Assembly (NCBI GenBank): GCA_024741835.1
Contig: JAENRP010000674.1
Span: 1-11,138, forward strand
Source of the DNA: Diplocarpon mali
Lineage: Eukaryota; Ascomycota; Leotiomycetes; Helotiales; Drepanopezizaceae
DNA length: 11,138 nucleotides
Direction of reading: 5' to 3'
Shown here: piece after piece, positions 1 through 9,230 of the stretch
How positions within the stretch are numbered: position 1 is the first letter of the stretch
How the letters are laid out: each line of letters starts with the position of its first letter
Translations under genes and position numbers: made by a program
Notes under the pieces: generated by a model
What the model was told of the DNA's origin: nothing
Database searches by the model: none
The model's input: only the letters and a program-made list of their open reading frames with translations

Positions 1-1230
1 GTTTGGGTTGGTATTCAGGGTAAGCCGGAAATACAATCAAGTACTCCTTAAATTAAGAAAGAATTCTTCAGTTTAATAACCTTGCTATCTGTGGTAAAGG
101 TGCTACCACTGATTAGTGTAGGTTCTATACTAGTAATCGATATTCACGTGAATATAGTTGAGTACTTGTTATTAAAAAGAATCTATTGTAATGTCTGTCT
201 ATCTCTATATAACTGAGATAGTACCTTTATACCTATGAATGTCCTCCCTCCTATAGTCCCTCCTAGCTGCATATAGATATCCTTCCGAAGTCCTCCGGCT
301 GAACAGCCGTCCGAAATACATACGAAACCCCTTATATCGCATATGATACAGCTGTATAGGATGACCCCAGGAACGAGGGCAGCTTGCCTTTTGCATAGGA
401 ATCTGCGTACCAACACCTTTCGACTGCGGCATATCAAATCCCATATTAAATATAGCTAAAAGTTTTCAAAAGCTTTAAGATAGGTAGTTTTACTGCTTAG
501 CTCTTTTATAAATACCCTTTACCTTCAACCTTTACTTGTATATTCTAGGATTGCTTACATATGTAATCATTACTAGAGGAAGGGCTTGATAATATATACA
601 ACAGAGAATAGGCAAGTTCGAATGTTAAAGGGAAAGGGGAACAGAATACGTTTTTAAAGACTTAGCCTTGGTTTTAGAGGTTTTTTTCGAAAGCTCAAAG
701 CTAGTAAGGAGGGTTATGACGAATAGCTGCGACTAATTAGTGAACGCTTAATATGGCTGAATTAATAACTGCTGTTTAAAGGAGGGCTTATCCAAGGAGA
801 CAGCGCCTAGGGCGATTTTACTCGTTCAAGCACCTCTTTGCGAATATACGCATTTAAGACTTGGAAAGCATAACTATCAACTAAGGTACAATCTAGACTC
901 TCACTTAAGGAATCAAGGACCTTATAAGTACAATAGACCGAGTACCAAGTTCAAAGAGCTTTTGTCCTAACTCTTCTTATACCTCATAAAAGTATAGTAT
1001 TTTCCGCTTGTAATATATAGTTCAGAACTAATATAGCATATTAAGAGGGGAAACAAGGTACCCACCTCGACTCATAGGCTTTAGTTGCGCGAAGTTAACA
1101 AGGGACTGATGAGAGAAATTGAAATACCATCTTTCAGAGTAGATAAAGTTTGACATTATGCTTTGAGCAGTTATACTTGCAGGCCCAAGACACAATATAT
1201 GAAAGCATAACTGACCCTTGCAAATCCACC
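1..1230. other. AT-rich, gene-empty block, probably RIP-mutated repeat remains
   Basis: No reading frame here has the length, codon use or recognisable motifs of a gene, and stops are frequent in all frames. The stretch is AT-rich and TpA-rich. A hand count over the first 180 bases gives 23 TpA against 15 ApT, and 17 CpA+TpG against 25 ApC+GpT. Both ratios lean in the direction expected from RIP (C-to-T change at CpA), which inactivates duplicated DNA in many ascomycetes. I infer degenerate transposon or repeat DNA. I could not recognise a transposase, reverse transcriptase or terminal repeat, so the element class is unknown. Plain AT-rich intergenic DNA is the alternative. Confidence 0.5.
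140..155. repeat. 16 bp perfect palindrome centred on CACGTG
   Basis: The sequence ATATTCACGTGAATAT is its own reverse complement with no mismatch and no spacer. Its centre is the E-box CACGTG, bound by bHLH factors in fungi. There is no gene nearby for it to regulate, so it may be chance or part of a decayed repeat. Confidence 0.5.
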
Positions 1231-1454
1231 GAAACCCCAGCCCTTGTACACACGCTACTATAGTGCTACGTAGCGGTCTGGCCCGCGACGAAGCATCGCA
1301 GCGGCGATTTTCCGATAAAAAGTTACTTTACCAAGGTCTATCCGCACGAGCTCAAAACACGTTTTGAACAAGGCCTGAAAACCCTACTGCCATGGCATTC
1401 GAGGGAACCCTCTTCTGAGTACAAGGGCTGGCAGCTCTACCCAGAAAGCATAAC
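864..1454 (+). repeat. Three dispersed copies of GAAAGCATAAC
   Basis: The same 11-mer occurs in the same orientation at 864-874, 1201-1211 and 1444-1454. Similarity does not extend convincingly beyond the core. It may be residue of an older repeat family or chance in biased sequence. Confidence 0.3.
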
Positions 1455-2481
1455 AGACACCAGCGTTTACCCAGGTACAGCGGTCGATGGATAACCTGCC
1501 AATGCAGGGGGCGGAAGTAGAAGGCGTCTACCTCGAAAGGGTAGTGTTGTGTCCTATACCTGTTTGCACTAGAATTTCAGGGGACCTGAATATAACTTGC
1601 ATTCGAATTCAACAGAGCTGCTTTGATTGTTAGAGCAAGCCAAACGAGCGTTTCTGTACTTGATTTGATTTTCAACTAGTATATATTCTATATACTATAT
1701 TCTATATTCTATGAAGAGATTGCGTATGAATCTATCAAAGGGCAGATCACAGCCTCGGAGCATTTCACGATATTACTCGAATAAGTGAAGCGTCCGCTTC
1801 CCCACTATTCATCCGTCTTGACAGGCTACAATACTTAACCGCTGTACCTTTGCAGTAAAGAGCTGATACGAGTTCAACAAGAGTGTGCGGTCTTGGAATC
1901 TTGGAAATGCGCTGGCTTTGACAGGCGACGTACAGACCTACGGCCATTTGCGTCGGGTCCGTAATAAACACCATACCTGTGTGTATGCCAGGGGGGCTCT
2001 GCAGTGGGTTTGCAAGGTTACAGCAGTGTTCACTCTGTACTCGGTATTACTTTAGCATATGCTGAAATAACCCAACCTTTGGCGTCCGTGTGGCCTGCTA
2101 GAAGTCTCTACCCACTAGGGGGTCCTACAAGGGGGCTCTGCTAATGATGTTTAAATACGAATATACCGCTTTTCTCTCTCTCCTTTTATCGTGCTGTAAT
2201 TGTTCTAAACTATCTAGCACGAGTAGCAAACGCTATGGTCGTATTAGGTACAAGGAGAAGCTAGCATTAAAACTCCTAGCATCCATTCCTTGATTTTACC
2301 ACATGAAATATTGGAAATTGGTGTGAAACCGATATCTCAAGTACCCAATGGATATTCTATGAAGCCAAAGTGTAAAGAGCAATCGTTATGTTTAAATTGA
2401 TTAGAGAATTAGCGAGGGAGATGCTACAGGGATATGTAGTACTAATTAAGGTAGATAGGCGGCATATAAAATAGTAATAAT
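1231..2481. other. Gene-poor stretch of mixed composition, nothing recognised
   Basis: Base composition is more balanced than in the first 1.2 kb but no frame supports a gene. Only short open stretches occur, such as a 69-codon ATG-started frame on the minus strand at 1765-1974 and a 48-codon one on the plus strand from 1488, and neither resembles a family I know. A short tandem repeat at 1684-1711 is listed separately. There is a C/T-rich patch around 2170-2190. I see no tRNA, rRNA or terminal repeat. Confidence 0.5.
1684..1711 (+). repeat. Heptamer tandem repeat (TATTCTA)x4
   Basis: Four contiguous 7-base units are present: TATTCTA, TATACTA, TATTCTA, TATTCTA. Only one base differs in the second unit. 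This is a small AT-rich minisatellite inside the gene-empty block. Confidence 0.75.
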
Positions 2482-2996
2482 TCATTCAGCAGCAGCATTG
2501 CCAAGTATCTGATCGACGTAGGTCTGCGCGTTGATGTCAAAGTATGACCTTTAGTACAAAGTACGCCGCAGTAAGATTGACTGATCTGCCTCTCCACCGC
2601 ACGGGTTTCTGGCACTCAGCAAACAGAGATTTGAGAGCCGTTCTCGAAATCCGAAAGCGGGCATACCAGTAAAACCCAGGCGCAATTTTGAAACTCGGAG
2701 TGCATTAGAGAAGACCCTCTGCACGGCTTCATCGGACTTGCGGCACACTTGACAGAGGCGGAGTAACACCTACCAAGACTTTCTCCTCGGCGATTGGGCA
2801 CTGGTAAAAGACATCCGAGATCCAGGTTGGGCATCTTCTGAGATGAAGTACGTTGGTTCCGCATGTACTGTTCTGGATCCGGTAAAGGCGGCAGTACATT
2901 CAGTATCAGGACGATACTCCTTGATAACACGAAGATTCGATGTGACCGTACCGGATAAAGAAGATCTCACGCGCGGAAATACACACCTGATGCCAT
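2482..2996 (-). pseudogene. Possible eroded coding remnant, family unknown
   Basis: On the minus strand this stretch is unusually open but changes frame. One frame is free of stops over 2770-2970, an overlapping one over 2616-2930, and another over 2551-2769. At the far end, 2482-2547 reads as 21 codons ending QTYVDQILGNAAAE and then TGA, which looks protein-like. A start-like ATG lies at 2994-2996 but meets TGA after nine codons. This could be a gene broken by frameshifts, a spliced gene I cannot resolve, or chance openness upstream of cox19. I recognise no family and give low confidence. Confidence 0.15.
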
Positions 2997-3220
2997 AAAC
3001 TTTTCTCTTCTTATGTATCTTTTGCTTTCAAAACCCCCACAAAACCAACAGGCACAGTGCTTACTCGGCCGACAGGTCTCCAGCGCGGCTTGAGGCTGTG
3101 CCAATGCGTCATCCGAACTGGGGAAATGCGGGGAGATCTCGGCATTGGAGCTACAGGTGAGAAACGCCGAGCAGCGCAATCCCATTCCGCGGACCCCTCG
3201 ACCACGACCGTCTCCGCACA
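2997..3220 (+). promoter_or_regulatory. cox19 upstream region with a CCAAT box
   Basis: This is the gap immediately before the cox19 start codon. A CCAAT pentamer sits at 3101-3105, 116 bases upstream of the ATG, and is followed directly by GCGTCA, the reverse complement of a TGACGC bZIP-type half-site. The CCAAT-binding complex controls many fungal respiratory genes, so the site is plausible, but a single pentamer is weak evidence. No clear TATA box is seen. Confidence 0.35.
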
Positions 3221-3758
3221 ATGAGTTTCGGAGGACCTGGAGGCGCCGCGCTGGCCGGGAAGCCTTCTCCGTAAGCTCTCCCCCTCACCCCTCTGGCAAG
3301 ACGACCAGACTGACCGCCGCAGACCCGAGCGCGGAAGTTTTCCTCTCGATCATGACGGTGCGGTCCCCCCCACGGCAGCGCAACCGCGGACAGCAAGGAG
3401 GCTTTGAGCATGCTGCGATGGCTCGGTGGCGGCGACGGGGCTGACGCACCTACGCAGGAGAGTGCAAAGACGTCATGGTGGCCTACCTGTCGTGCATCAA
3501 GCGCGTCAAGGGCATGAATGACCCGGAGTGCAGACTACACGCGAAATCGTACCTGTCGTGTCGAATGGATCGGTATTCTACCCTTCTCCAGCTGCAGGAA
3601 GTTGGGACGCGCCGGTTCTGATGATTGGGTCTAGGAATCTCATGGCGAAGGACGAGTTCAAGAACCTGGGGTTTGGGGATGAGAAGGAGAAGGAGAAGAG
3701 CGCAGCGGCCGAGGGGAAGAAGGACGAGGAGAAGCACAAGGGGGAGCTGCGGTGGTAG
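3221..3758 (+). CDS. cox19: Cox19, twin CX9C cytochrome c oxidase assembly protein (4 exons)
   Basis: Exons are 3221-3270, 3323-3357, 3458-3572 and 3635-3758, giving 107 residues. All three introns (52, 100, 62 nt) are GT-AG with CTGAC or CTGAT branch sites 10-20 nt before the acceptor, and every junction keeps the frame. The spliced protein carries the [15 protein letters not shown] stretch shared with yeast Cox19. Two CX9C pairs follow, C31/C41 and C53/C63, which in this family form two disulfides in a coiled helical hairpin. A lysine/glutamate-rich tail occupies about residues 82-104. Known role: an intermembrane-space and cytosolic factor that helps Cox11 in copper delivery to cytochrome oxidase. 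Yeast Cox19 is 98 residues, so this copy is full length. Unspliced frames miss the gene because exon 2 is only 35 nt. It converges on clf1. Confidence 0.93.
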
Positions 3759-4126
3759 GCGCTGGGGGCGTGTGAATACAAGGCCTTGGGATTACACTGA
3801 TTGGGCTCTTGGTTAGGGACTGAACATAATGGCCTAGGTCGATTGGGACTTCATCCTCTTCAGGTAGTTCTTGCACGATAATGGTTTTGGTCATTTTTCG
3901 AATTCCTGTAGTCGTGTCAAGATAGAGTCTCTTGATACAACATAAGAGCTGAGTTTTAGACCTGCCAACCTACCGGCTACGAGACAGTGCGACATCAACA
4001 GGAGCTTGACCTTCAAAGCAGCCTGACTGTGAGGGTTACGGGAATGGGTAAGGTTGCAGAACCAGGCACCAAGTGCAATGGTGTCTGTCTGTAATCTTGA
4101 ATAAATACAACGACCTGCCTTGAGTC
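3759..4126. other. Convergent 3' intergenic gap between cox19 and clf1
   Basis: 368 bases lie between two stop codons that face each other, so the stretch should hold both 3' untranslated regions and polyadenylation sites. I see no canonical AATAAA in the sense orientation close to either stop, which is usual in filamentous fungi. Open frames crossing it on the minus strand are low-quality and overlap clf1 out of frame. No RNA gene was seen. Confidence 0.6.
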
Positions 4127-6175
4127 TCACGAATCCCCGTTCGTAGCGTCCCCTGAGATCGTTCCACCAGCCTGCTTCCACTTTTCGGCCATGGCCAAGA
4201 AGTTGGACAGCTTTGCCGCCTGAACATCGTCGGCAGGGAACACATAGTCGATATACTCCTCGTAGCTGTCGTCATCCAACTTGCGTCGCTTCTTAAGCTT
4301 GCGTGGCATCTGCTTCTGAACCTTCTCGATATTCTCTTCCGAGCCTTGCTCCCTCTCAAATGTCAGCCAGGAATTGAGCAAACTTACACGCTCGTCCTTG
4401 AGCTCTTTGTCTCTCATACTCTTCAACGCTCTCTCAAACACGATCCTCGCCCTAGCCTTCGCAGCTTCACTAACAGGCTTTTCCTCGTCATCTTCGGCCC
4501 CCTCCTCTTCGTCATCCGGTACGTTAATCTCGAAATGAGCGTAGCTGATCCAGACCTTAACATGGTCTGTCTTTTCCAGGAGACGCTCATACAAATTGCG
4601 TGTGCGCTCGTACTCACCCTCCTCTTCTTCAAAGTCGATGTAGGCTTTCCAGAGCAGTTCTGGCATGTCCAGAACTGGTTGTTCGATGGCAAGCTCGAAG
4701 ATGGCCCGAACTCGCTCGAGATCGTCGAGGCCGCGTTCGAGCTCGGTGAACTTGATCCATGCCTGACAATTAGCCGGGTTCCATTCGATATGCTTCTCGT
4801 AAAGGGTCCTGCAGCGAACGAACTCGAACAATTTCAGCTCGAGCTCCACGTAGCCCTTGAAGAGTTTGTCCTTGGGACACATGCCAATAGCCTGACCAAG
4901 TGTCTTCCTCGCTGCCGAGAGATTTTGTTGGCGGACCTCAAATTGAGCCTTCATCAGCCAAATCTTGGCGAACGAAAACTTCTTGTGGGGAACAAGCTTC
5001 AGGCACTCTTGGTAAATCTGCCTGGCTCTCTCAATATCCTTCGACTCCATCTCCTCCCAGACAGCGTAGAAGATCCATAGGTAAATGTACCGTCTCCAGT
5101 GTCGCTTCTCCTGCGTAGGTGGGATCTGAGCGATGGCTCTCTCATAAACATCTCGGATGCGATCAACATCGCCGCCAGTCTCCTCTAACCTAGCATAGTC
5201 GAACCAGGCATCGTAATTCTTAGGGTTCTCCTTGACTTGCTCTTCGTATTGGACTCTTCGCTTGGACAAAATGACATCTTCCACACCTTCTCGGTCGCCG
5301 AACTGCTTCTCAAAAGTGGTGTATGCCTTGTGGAGAGCGACGGACTTCGATCGAGCGAGACGATCCAGCGCGTACTTGTAGATAGCTCTGGCGCGCTCGT
5401 ACTCCTTCAACTTGGCTTCATACCTGGCGTATGCGATGAACAGTCGCTCATCCATAAAGTCATCGCCTAGTGCCTCGACAGCCGAGCCGAAAACTTCTCT
5501 GACAAGATCGCTCGTGCCATACTCCTCTTCAAATCTTGCCCACTTGATCCAGTTCCTAGGTTCTGGATGGACCATTGTGAATCGCTGGAAGATCTCTCGC
5601 GCCCTCTGAAACTCGCCATACCTCTTCTCCAACTTGATGTAACTGCTCCAGGCCGCCTCATCAGGTTCCCAAGACATCCACCTCTCGAAGACCTGCCGTG
5701 TACCGGGAATGTTTCCAAGCATCTCTTCCATATATGCATACTTGTACCACAGCTTATCGATCCGAGGCAAGATGGTGACCGCGCGATCCAACAGGTTCCG
5801 AGCGTGCTGGATATTCCTCGTCTTCATCTCCGCCTCGATATATCTGATCCATAGCGTCACAGACGTCGCATCAACATCGAGAGCTCTCTCGAAGACGGAC
5901 CTAGCGCGCTTGAATTCTTTCTGCTCCAATTCCCATTGCGCATATCGCATCCAGTTGTTCATGTTAATCCTGTTTCTCCGCACATAGTCCTCGAACTCTT
6001 TCCGCTTCCTACCCTGGAACTCATGGAGCTCTTCGAGGTCAGCGAACCGCTGAGTCGGCGCATCATTTTTCGGCTCTTGACGGTCTACAGCTTCTCGTAG
6101 CAGTTGTTCTGCTGAGATTTGGATCGCGCTGGGCGCCTTGTTCTTGACGCGTGGGGGGCCGCGCGATGATTCCAT
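4127..6175 (-). CDS. clf1: Pre-mRNA-splicing factor Clf1 (Crooked neck/Syf3), HAT-repeat protein
   Basis: A single uninterrupted frame of 682 residues starts at an ATG (complement of 6173-6175) and matches the usual fungal Clf1 length. The N-terminus ([15 protein letters not shown], then [10 protein letters not shown]) is typical of ascomycete Clf1. From about residue 50 to 620 the protein is an array of HAT (half-a-TPR) repeats with the recurring W..Y...E and ARxIFERAL patterns, for example around W75, W109, W143, W176, W209, W324, W473 and W542. An acidic insert (about 554-566) interrupts the last repeats, and a basic tract [10 protein letters not shown] (624-633) is a likely nuclear signal. 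Known role: scaffold of the Prp19-associated (NTC) complex that joins U2/U6 snRNPs during spliceosome activation, and in yeast also linked to replication initiation. No intron is needed. It is divergent from prp31 across 271 bp. Confidence 0.97.
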   Translation of the reverse strand: MESSRGPPRVKNKAPSAIQISAEQLLREAVDRQEPKNDAPTQRFADLEELHEFQGRKRKEFEDYVRRNRINMNNWMRYAQWELEQKEFKRARSVFERALDVDATSVTLWIRYIEAEMKTRNIQHARNLLDRAVTILPRIDKLWYKYAYMEEMLGNIPGTRQVFERWMSWEPDEAAWSSYIKLEKRYGEFQRAREIFQRFTMVHPEPRNWIKWARFEEEYGTSDLVREVFGSAVEALGDDFMDERLFIAYARYEAKLKEYERARAIYKYALDRLARSKSVALHKAYTTFEKQFGDREGVEDVILSKRRVQYEEQVKENPKNYDAWFDYARLEETGGDVDRIRDVYERAIAQIPPTQEKRHWRRYIYLWIFYAVWEEMESKDIERARQIYQECLKLVPHKKFSFAKIWLMKAQFEVRQQNLSAARKTLGQAIGMCPKDKLFKGYVELELKLFEFVRCRTLYEKHIEWNPANCQAWIKFTELERGLDDLERVRAIFELAIEQPVLDMPELLWKAYIDFEEEEGEYERTRNLYERLLEKTDHVKVWISYAHFEINVPDDEEEGAEDDEEKPVSEAAKARARIVFERALKSMRDKELKDERVSLLNSWLTFEREQGSEENIEKVQKQMPRKLKKRRKLDDDSYEEYIDYVFPADDVQAAKLSNFLAMAEKWKQAGGTISGDATNGDS

Positions 6176-6446
6176 AATGGGTGGTTGATCGAGATGTGTG
6201 GCTTGTATAGGTGGCTGGAACTTGAGGTTGAGATTTTATTTCAAATGATGGGAGATCAAGCTCGGGTTCACTCAAATTTTGAGCGACAGTGAATGCTTTC
6301 GGGTTGATGCTTGGTCAAAGCTGCAAGTTGTTAGATCCCCATATCAGGCTGAGCTAAAAAAGCATGGTGACTAGCGCCATTTCGGCCTTCCCTCAACCAG
6401 CCCCCGGAGCTTGAAGAGCTTCACGACTCCTTTGCTCGCAATCAAC
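6176..6446. promoter_or_regulatory. Candidate bidirectional promoter of clf1 and prp31
   Basis: 271 bases separate the two divergent start codons, too little to hold two fully separate promoters plus leaders in a typical filamentous fungus. On the clf1 side the leader is C/A/T-rich on the coding strand up to the ATG. A small inverted repeat, CTCAAA-T-TTTGAG, lies at 6271-6283 near the middle. On the prp31 side there is a run of A at 6356-6361 and a C-rich stretch just before the start. No consensus TATA box was found. Shared control is inferred from geometry and from the common pathway of the products. Confidence 0.6.
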
Positions 6447-8389
6447 ATGTCGACTCTTGCAGATGAGCTGCTGCAGGACTTTGAGGACTCAGGCTCAGAT
6501 GGCGAGGGACAGAATGACGGTCTATTCCCCGACAATCAAGACGCTAAGGACGGGCTCAACGGCCACGCGACGAACCCTGGCGCAAATGGCACCATGGAAC
6601 TGGATGGCGATGAGGAGGAAGTAGACGAGGACGAGGCGATGGGAGATGTCGCTGACACTGGCCTCGATGTTGAAGACGAGGAGGAGATAAAGGCCAAGGT
6701 GGAGAAGATGGCGCTGGGAGGCGTCGATGATGTGCGGAGTGTTGCGCGACTGATGAAGACGTTGGACCCGGTCCTTGAGGTCAGTACTTTTCTACTCCCC
6801 CTCACACTTCTACGAGAGACACGAGGTTTACATGTATACCTTTGCGCATTAGACCTGACGTGCCACCGATCCTACAGAAAATTGCATATTTTCAATCGTT
6901 ACCTCCCGAGAAACAAAGGACTTTCGTGGGCTCTGTTGAGGATAATCCGGAATATCACCTCCTGACGCAGTCGAATACACTTTCGACCTCGGTCGACATG
7001 GAGATTATGATTGTTCATAAATTCATACGCGACCACTACTCGATTCGATTCCCCGAGCTGGAGACACTGGTCACGAATCCCCTAGACTATGCCAAAGTCG
7101 TGGCTATCATTGGAAATGGGCCGATGGATGGAGATAGCATCAAGTCTCTACAAACCTCCAAGACCAACAGACTCGGGGTCACGCTACGATCAGTCTTGGA
7201 CGGGCCATCAGTCATGATCGTCACGGTCGAGGCAACCACAACCAAAGGCAGAGAAATGTCTCAAGTAGAGCTCGACCGCGTAATGGCAGCCTGCGATATG
7301 ACCCTGGCCCTCGACAAGGCTAAACGTACCCTGACAGAGTATGTCCAATCCCGGATGAACCTCTTCGCACCCAATCTCACAGCCCTGATCGGCTCCCTCA
7401 CAGCAGCCCAACTGCTCAACTTCGCTGGCGGCCTCACAGGTCTCGCCAAAACTCCTGCCTGCAACCTCCCTCCCCTTGGATCTAAGAAGCAATCCGGCAC
7501 CGGCTTTGCAACTAACGTCGGGGTCCGTCAACAAGGCTTCCTCTACCACTCGCCCATCATAAAGGGTATCCCCAACGACCTCAAGCGACAAGCTATGCGT
7601 ATCGTCTCGGCGAAAGTGGTCTTGGCGGCCCGCGTAGACCGCGTACACAATTCTCGTAACGGGGCCACGGGCGAGGAACTGAAAGCCGCCTGCTTGGAAC
7701 GCTTGGAGAAGCTCACAGAGCCACCGCCAAACAAAGGCCAGAGAGCGCTCCCGGCTCCAGACGACAAGCCAGCGCGAAAACGGGGTGGACGCCGAGCCCG
7801 CAAGGCCAAGGAAGCAACCGCCATGACGGACCTGCGCAAAGCGCAGAACAGAATGGCCTTCGGCAAGGAGGAGAAGGAAGTCGGGTACGGCACGGGCGAG
7901 GGCACCAAGGGCATGGGGATGATCGGGCAGTCGAACGACGGCCGGATCCGCCACCTGCAAGTCGACCGCCGCACGGAAGCCAAGCTGTCGGCAAAGCACA
8001 AGGGCTGGGGCGGGGCCACACCCGTCGGCGGCTCTGCGTCCTCCCTCCGCGGCTTCGGACAGGGCGCGGGCTCCGGCATCGACCTACGCGGCAAGGGGCT
8101 TCGGGCGTCGGGTGTGGGCTCGACGGTCGGCGCGGGCTCTGGTACGGCGTCGTCGTTGGCGTTCACGCCTGTCCAGGGCCTGGAGCTGGTCGATCCGAAG
8201 ATGCAGGCCGAGATGGGTCGCAAGCGGAAGGCTGAAGAGGACCGCTGGTTCAAGGGCGGGACCTTCACACAGGTCGGCGGGGGCGGGGGCGGGGGCGGGA
8301 GTATGGGTCCGCCGGCGCTGCCGCCGCACAAGAAGGTCGACACTGGGGCTGCAAAGGGCAGCATGGCGCCTCCGCCGGCCAGGACGTGA
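6447..8389 (+). CDS. prp31: Pre-mRNA-processing factor Prp31 (U4/U6.U5 tri-snRNP), 2 exons
   Basis: Exons are 6447-6779 and 6878-8389, giving 614 residues. The 98 nt intron has GTCAGT donor, CTGAC branch site (6855-6859) and CAG acceptor, and falls after E111. I chose the ATG at 6447 over a possible upstream in-frame non-ATG start because MSTLADELLQDFEDS is the usual fungal N-terminus. Order: acidic N-terminus (to about 85), NOSIC-type helices (about 150-190), Nop domain (about 195-365) with LNFAGGLTGLAKTPACN, GFLYHSPII and AAR residues matching human PRPF31, then the Prp31 C-terminal domain with a basic RKRGGRRARKAK patch (411-422). The tail (about 485-614) is rich in Gly, Ala and Ser and includes eight glycines in a row (578-585). 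Known role: binds the 15.5K(Snu13)-U4 snRNA complex and ties U4/U6 to U5. Confidence 0.96.
8279..8299 (+). other. G-quadruplex-type motif inside prp31 coding sequence
   Basis: Four G runs of 5, 5, 5 and 3 bases are separated by single C residues, which satisfies the G3+N1-7 pattern with the shortest possible loops. The motif is on the sense strand, so it would also be in the mRNA. It encodes the polyglycine run of the Prp31 tail, and the hexamer GGGGGC is the repeated unit, so length variation between strains is likely. Confidence 0.6.
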
Positions 8390-8530
8390 GCGGGGGCGTG
8401 GGAGGTTGATGGCAGGACAGGCGTGATTCTGGCGTTGGGGGCAAGCATACATGGGCGTTTTTTTCTGAAGAGCTTGCGCCTCGCGCCGGCTGGGCGGGCT
8501 GCGTCGATGCGGCCGCGGCTCGCGGGCTGT

Positions 8531-8542
8531 CTCTCTCTCTCT
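8531..8542 (+). repeat. CT dinucleotide microsatellite
   Basis: Six CT units run without interruption just downstream of prp31. It is a simple sequence tract with no evident function. Confidence 0.8.
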
Positions 8543-9230
8543 GGCGGGTCCCCGTACACATGGACAATTGCACTTTCCCATCCACACACCATCCGCAGCC
8601 CGAACCCTGAGCTTGCCGAGTGGCGAGTTTTGCTTGTTTACGCGAACCCCGGGAGAAGGATGAGAGTCTCGGGGACGCCATTTGTGCCATGTCAGCCGGG
8701 TATGGGGCGGCGGGTTTACGCGGCCAAGGTTGGCCAAGTGGCTCGCCCTCCTCCTCGTTCCCCGGGGGGTATAACTCTTGTCGCAGGCCAAACAAACACC
8801 GCACGAGGGAAACTATCTCTACCCCCTGCAAACGCTCTTTTCCTCCGCCGGGGCGCGTTCGCTTGTTTGCTGTCTGGTCTGGCTGGCCATGAAGTAGCCG
8901 GTCAAGTGTTGTCAAGGCAGCAAAGGGCACTTTTCTTTCCGAGAGATCTCATCGCTGTCCATATGATTTAATATTCTCGAACTCACTATACTAAACGTGC
9001 ATCATCTACAGTACTGAGATCGTGTCCCTGCAATTTCCACAACGTCTCTTGTTCTTCTTCTCAGATGCTATACGCAAATGGTGCTCGCATGCTGCGAAAG
9101 CTCGACTCGTCGGGTATCACGTTTCTGACCCTACACACGGCCTCTGGCCGGGCGCTTGTTGCTCCCATCTCCATTTTCCCAACCCGTTGTCGTCGCCTCA
9201 GAACGTCCTCGCCAGACCGTATACGTCGTT

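Noticed and set aside
183..444. Two overlapping minus-strand frames of about 80 codons, considered as transposase fragments
   Set aside because: I looked for DDE/pogo-type and reverse-transcriptase signatures and found none convincing. Only a generic degenerate repeat call is justified.
605..625. GTTCGAAT, resembling a tRNA T-loop
   Set aside because: No A box at the proper distance and no pairing acceptor stem around it.
1765..1974. A 69-codon ATG-started frame on the minus strand
   Set aside because: Short, no recognised motif, no splice or promoter context, and it lies in gene-empty DNA.
1992..2142. GGGGGCTCTGC present at 1992 and again at 2132
   Set aside because: One pair of 11-mers in a few kb is near chance expectation, and the flanks do not match.
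4346..5080. A 244-codon open frame on the plus strand antisense to clf1
   Set aside because: It lies wholly within the clf1 coding region, and its Leu-rich product arises from the complement of Glu/Lys-rich codons.
6411..6446. A 12-residue N-terminal extension of Prp31
   Set aside because: The upstream in-frame start is not an ATG, and the ATG at 6447 begins the conserved fungal Prp31 N-terminus.
7543..8592. A 349-codon open frame on the minus strand antisense to prp31
   Set aside because: It is a shadow of the GC-rich prp31 exon 2, extends past its stop, is rich in Pro/Arg/Ser as expected from the complement, and prp31 is certain from homology.
8423..8971. A 182-codon open frame on the plus strand after prp31
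   Set aside because: It begins at GTG, has no domain-like pattern, and openness is expected in GC-rich sequence.
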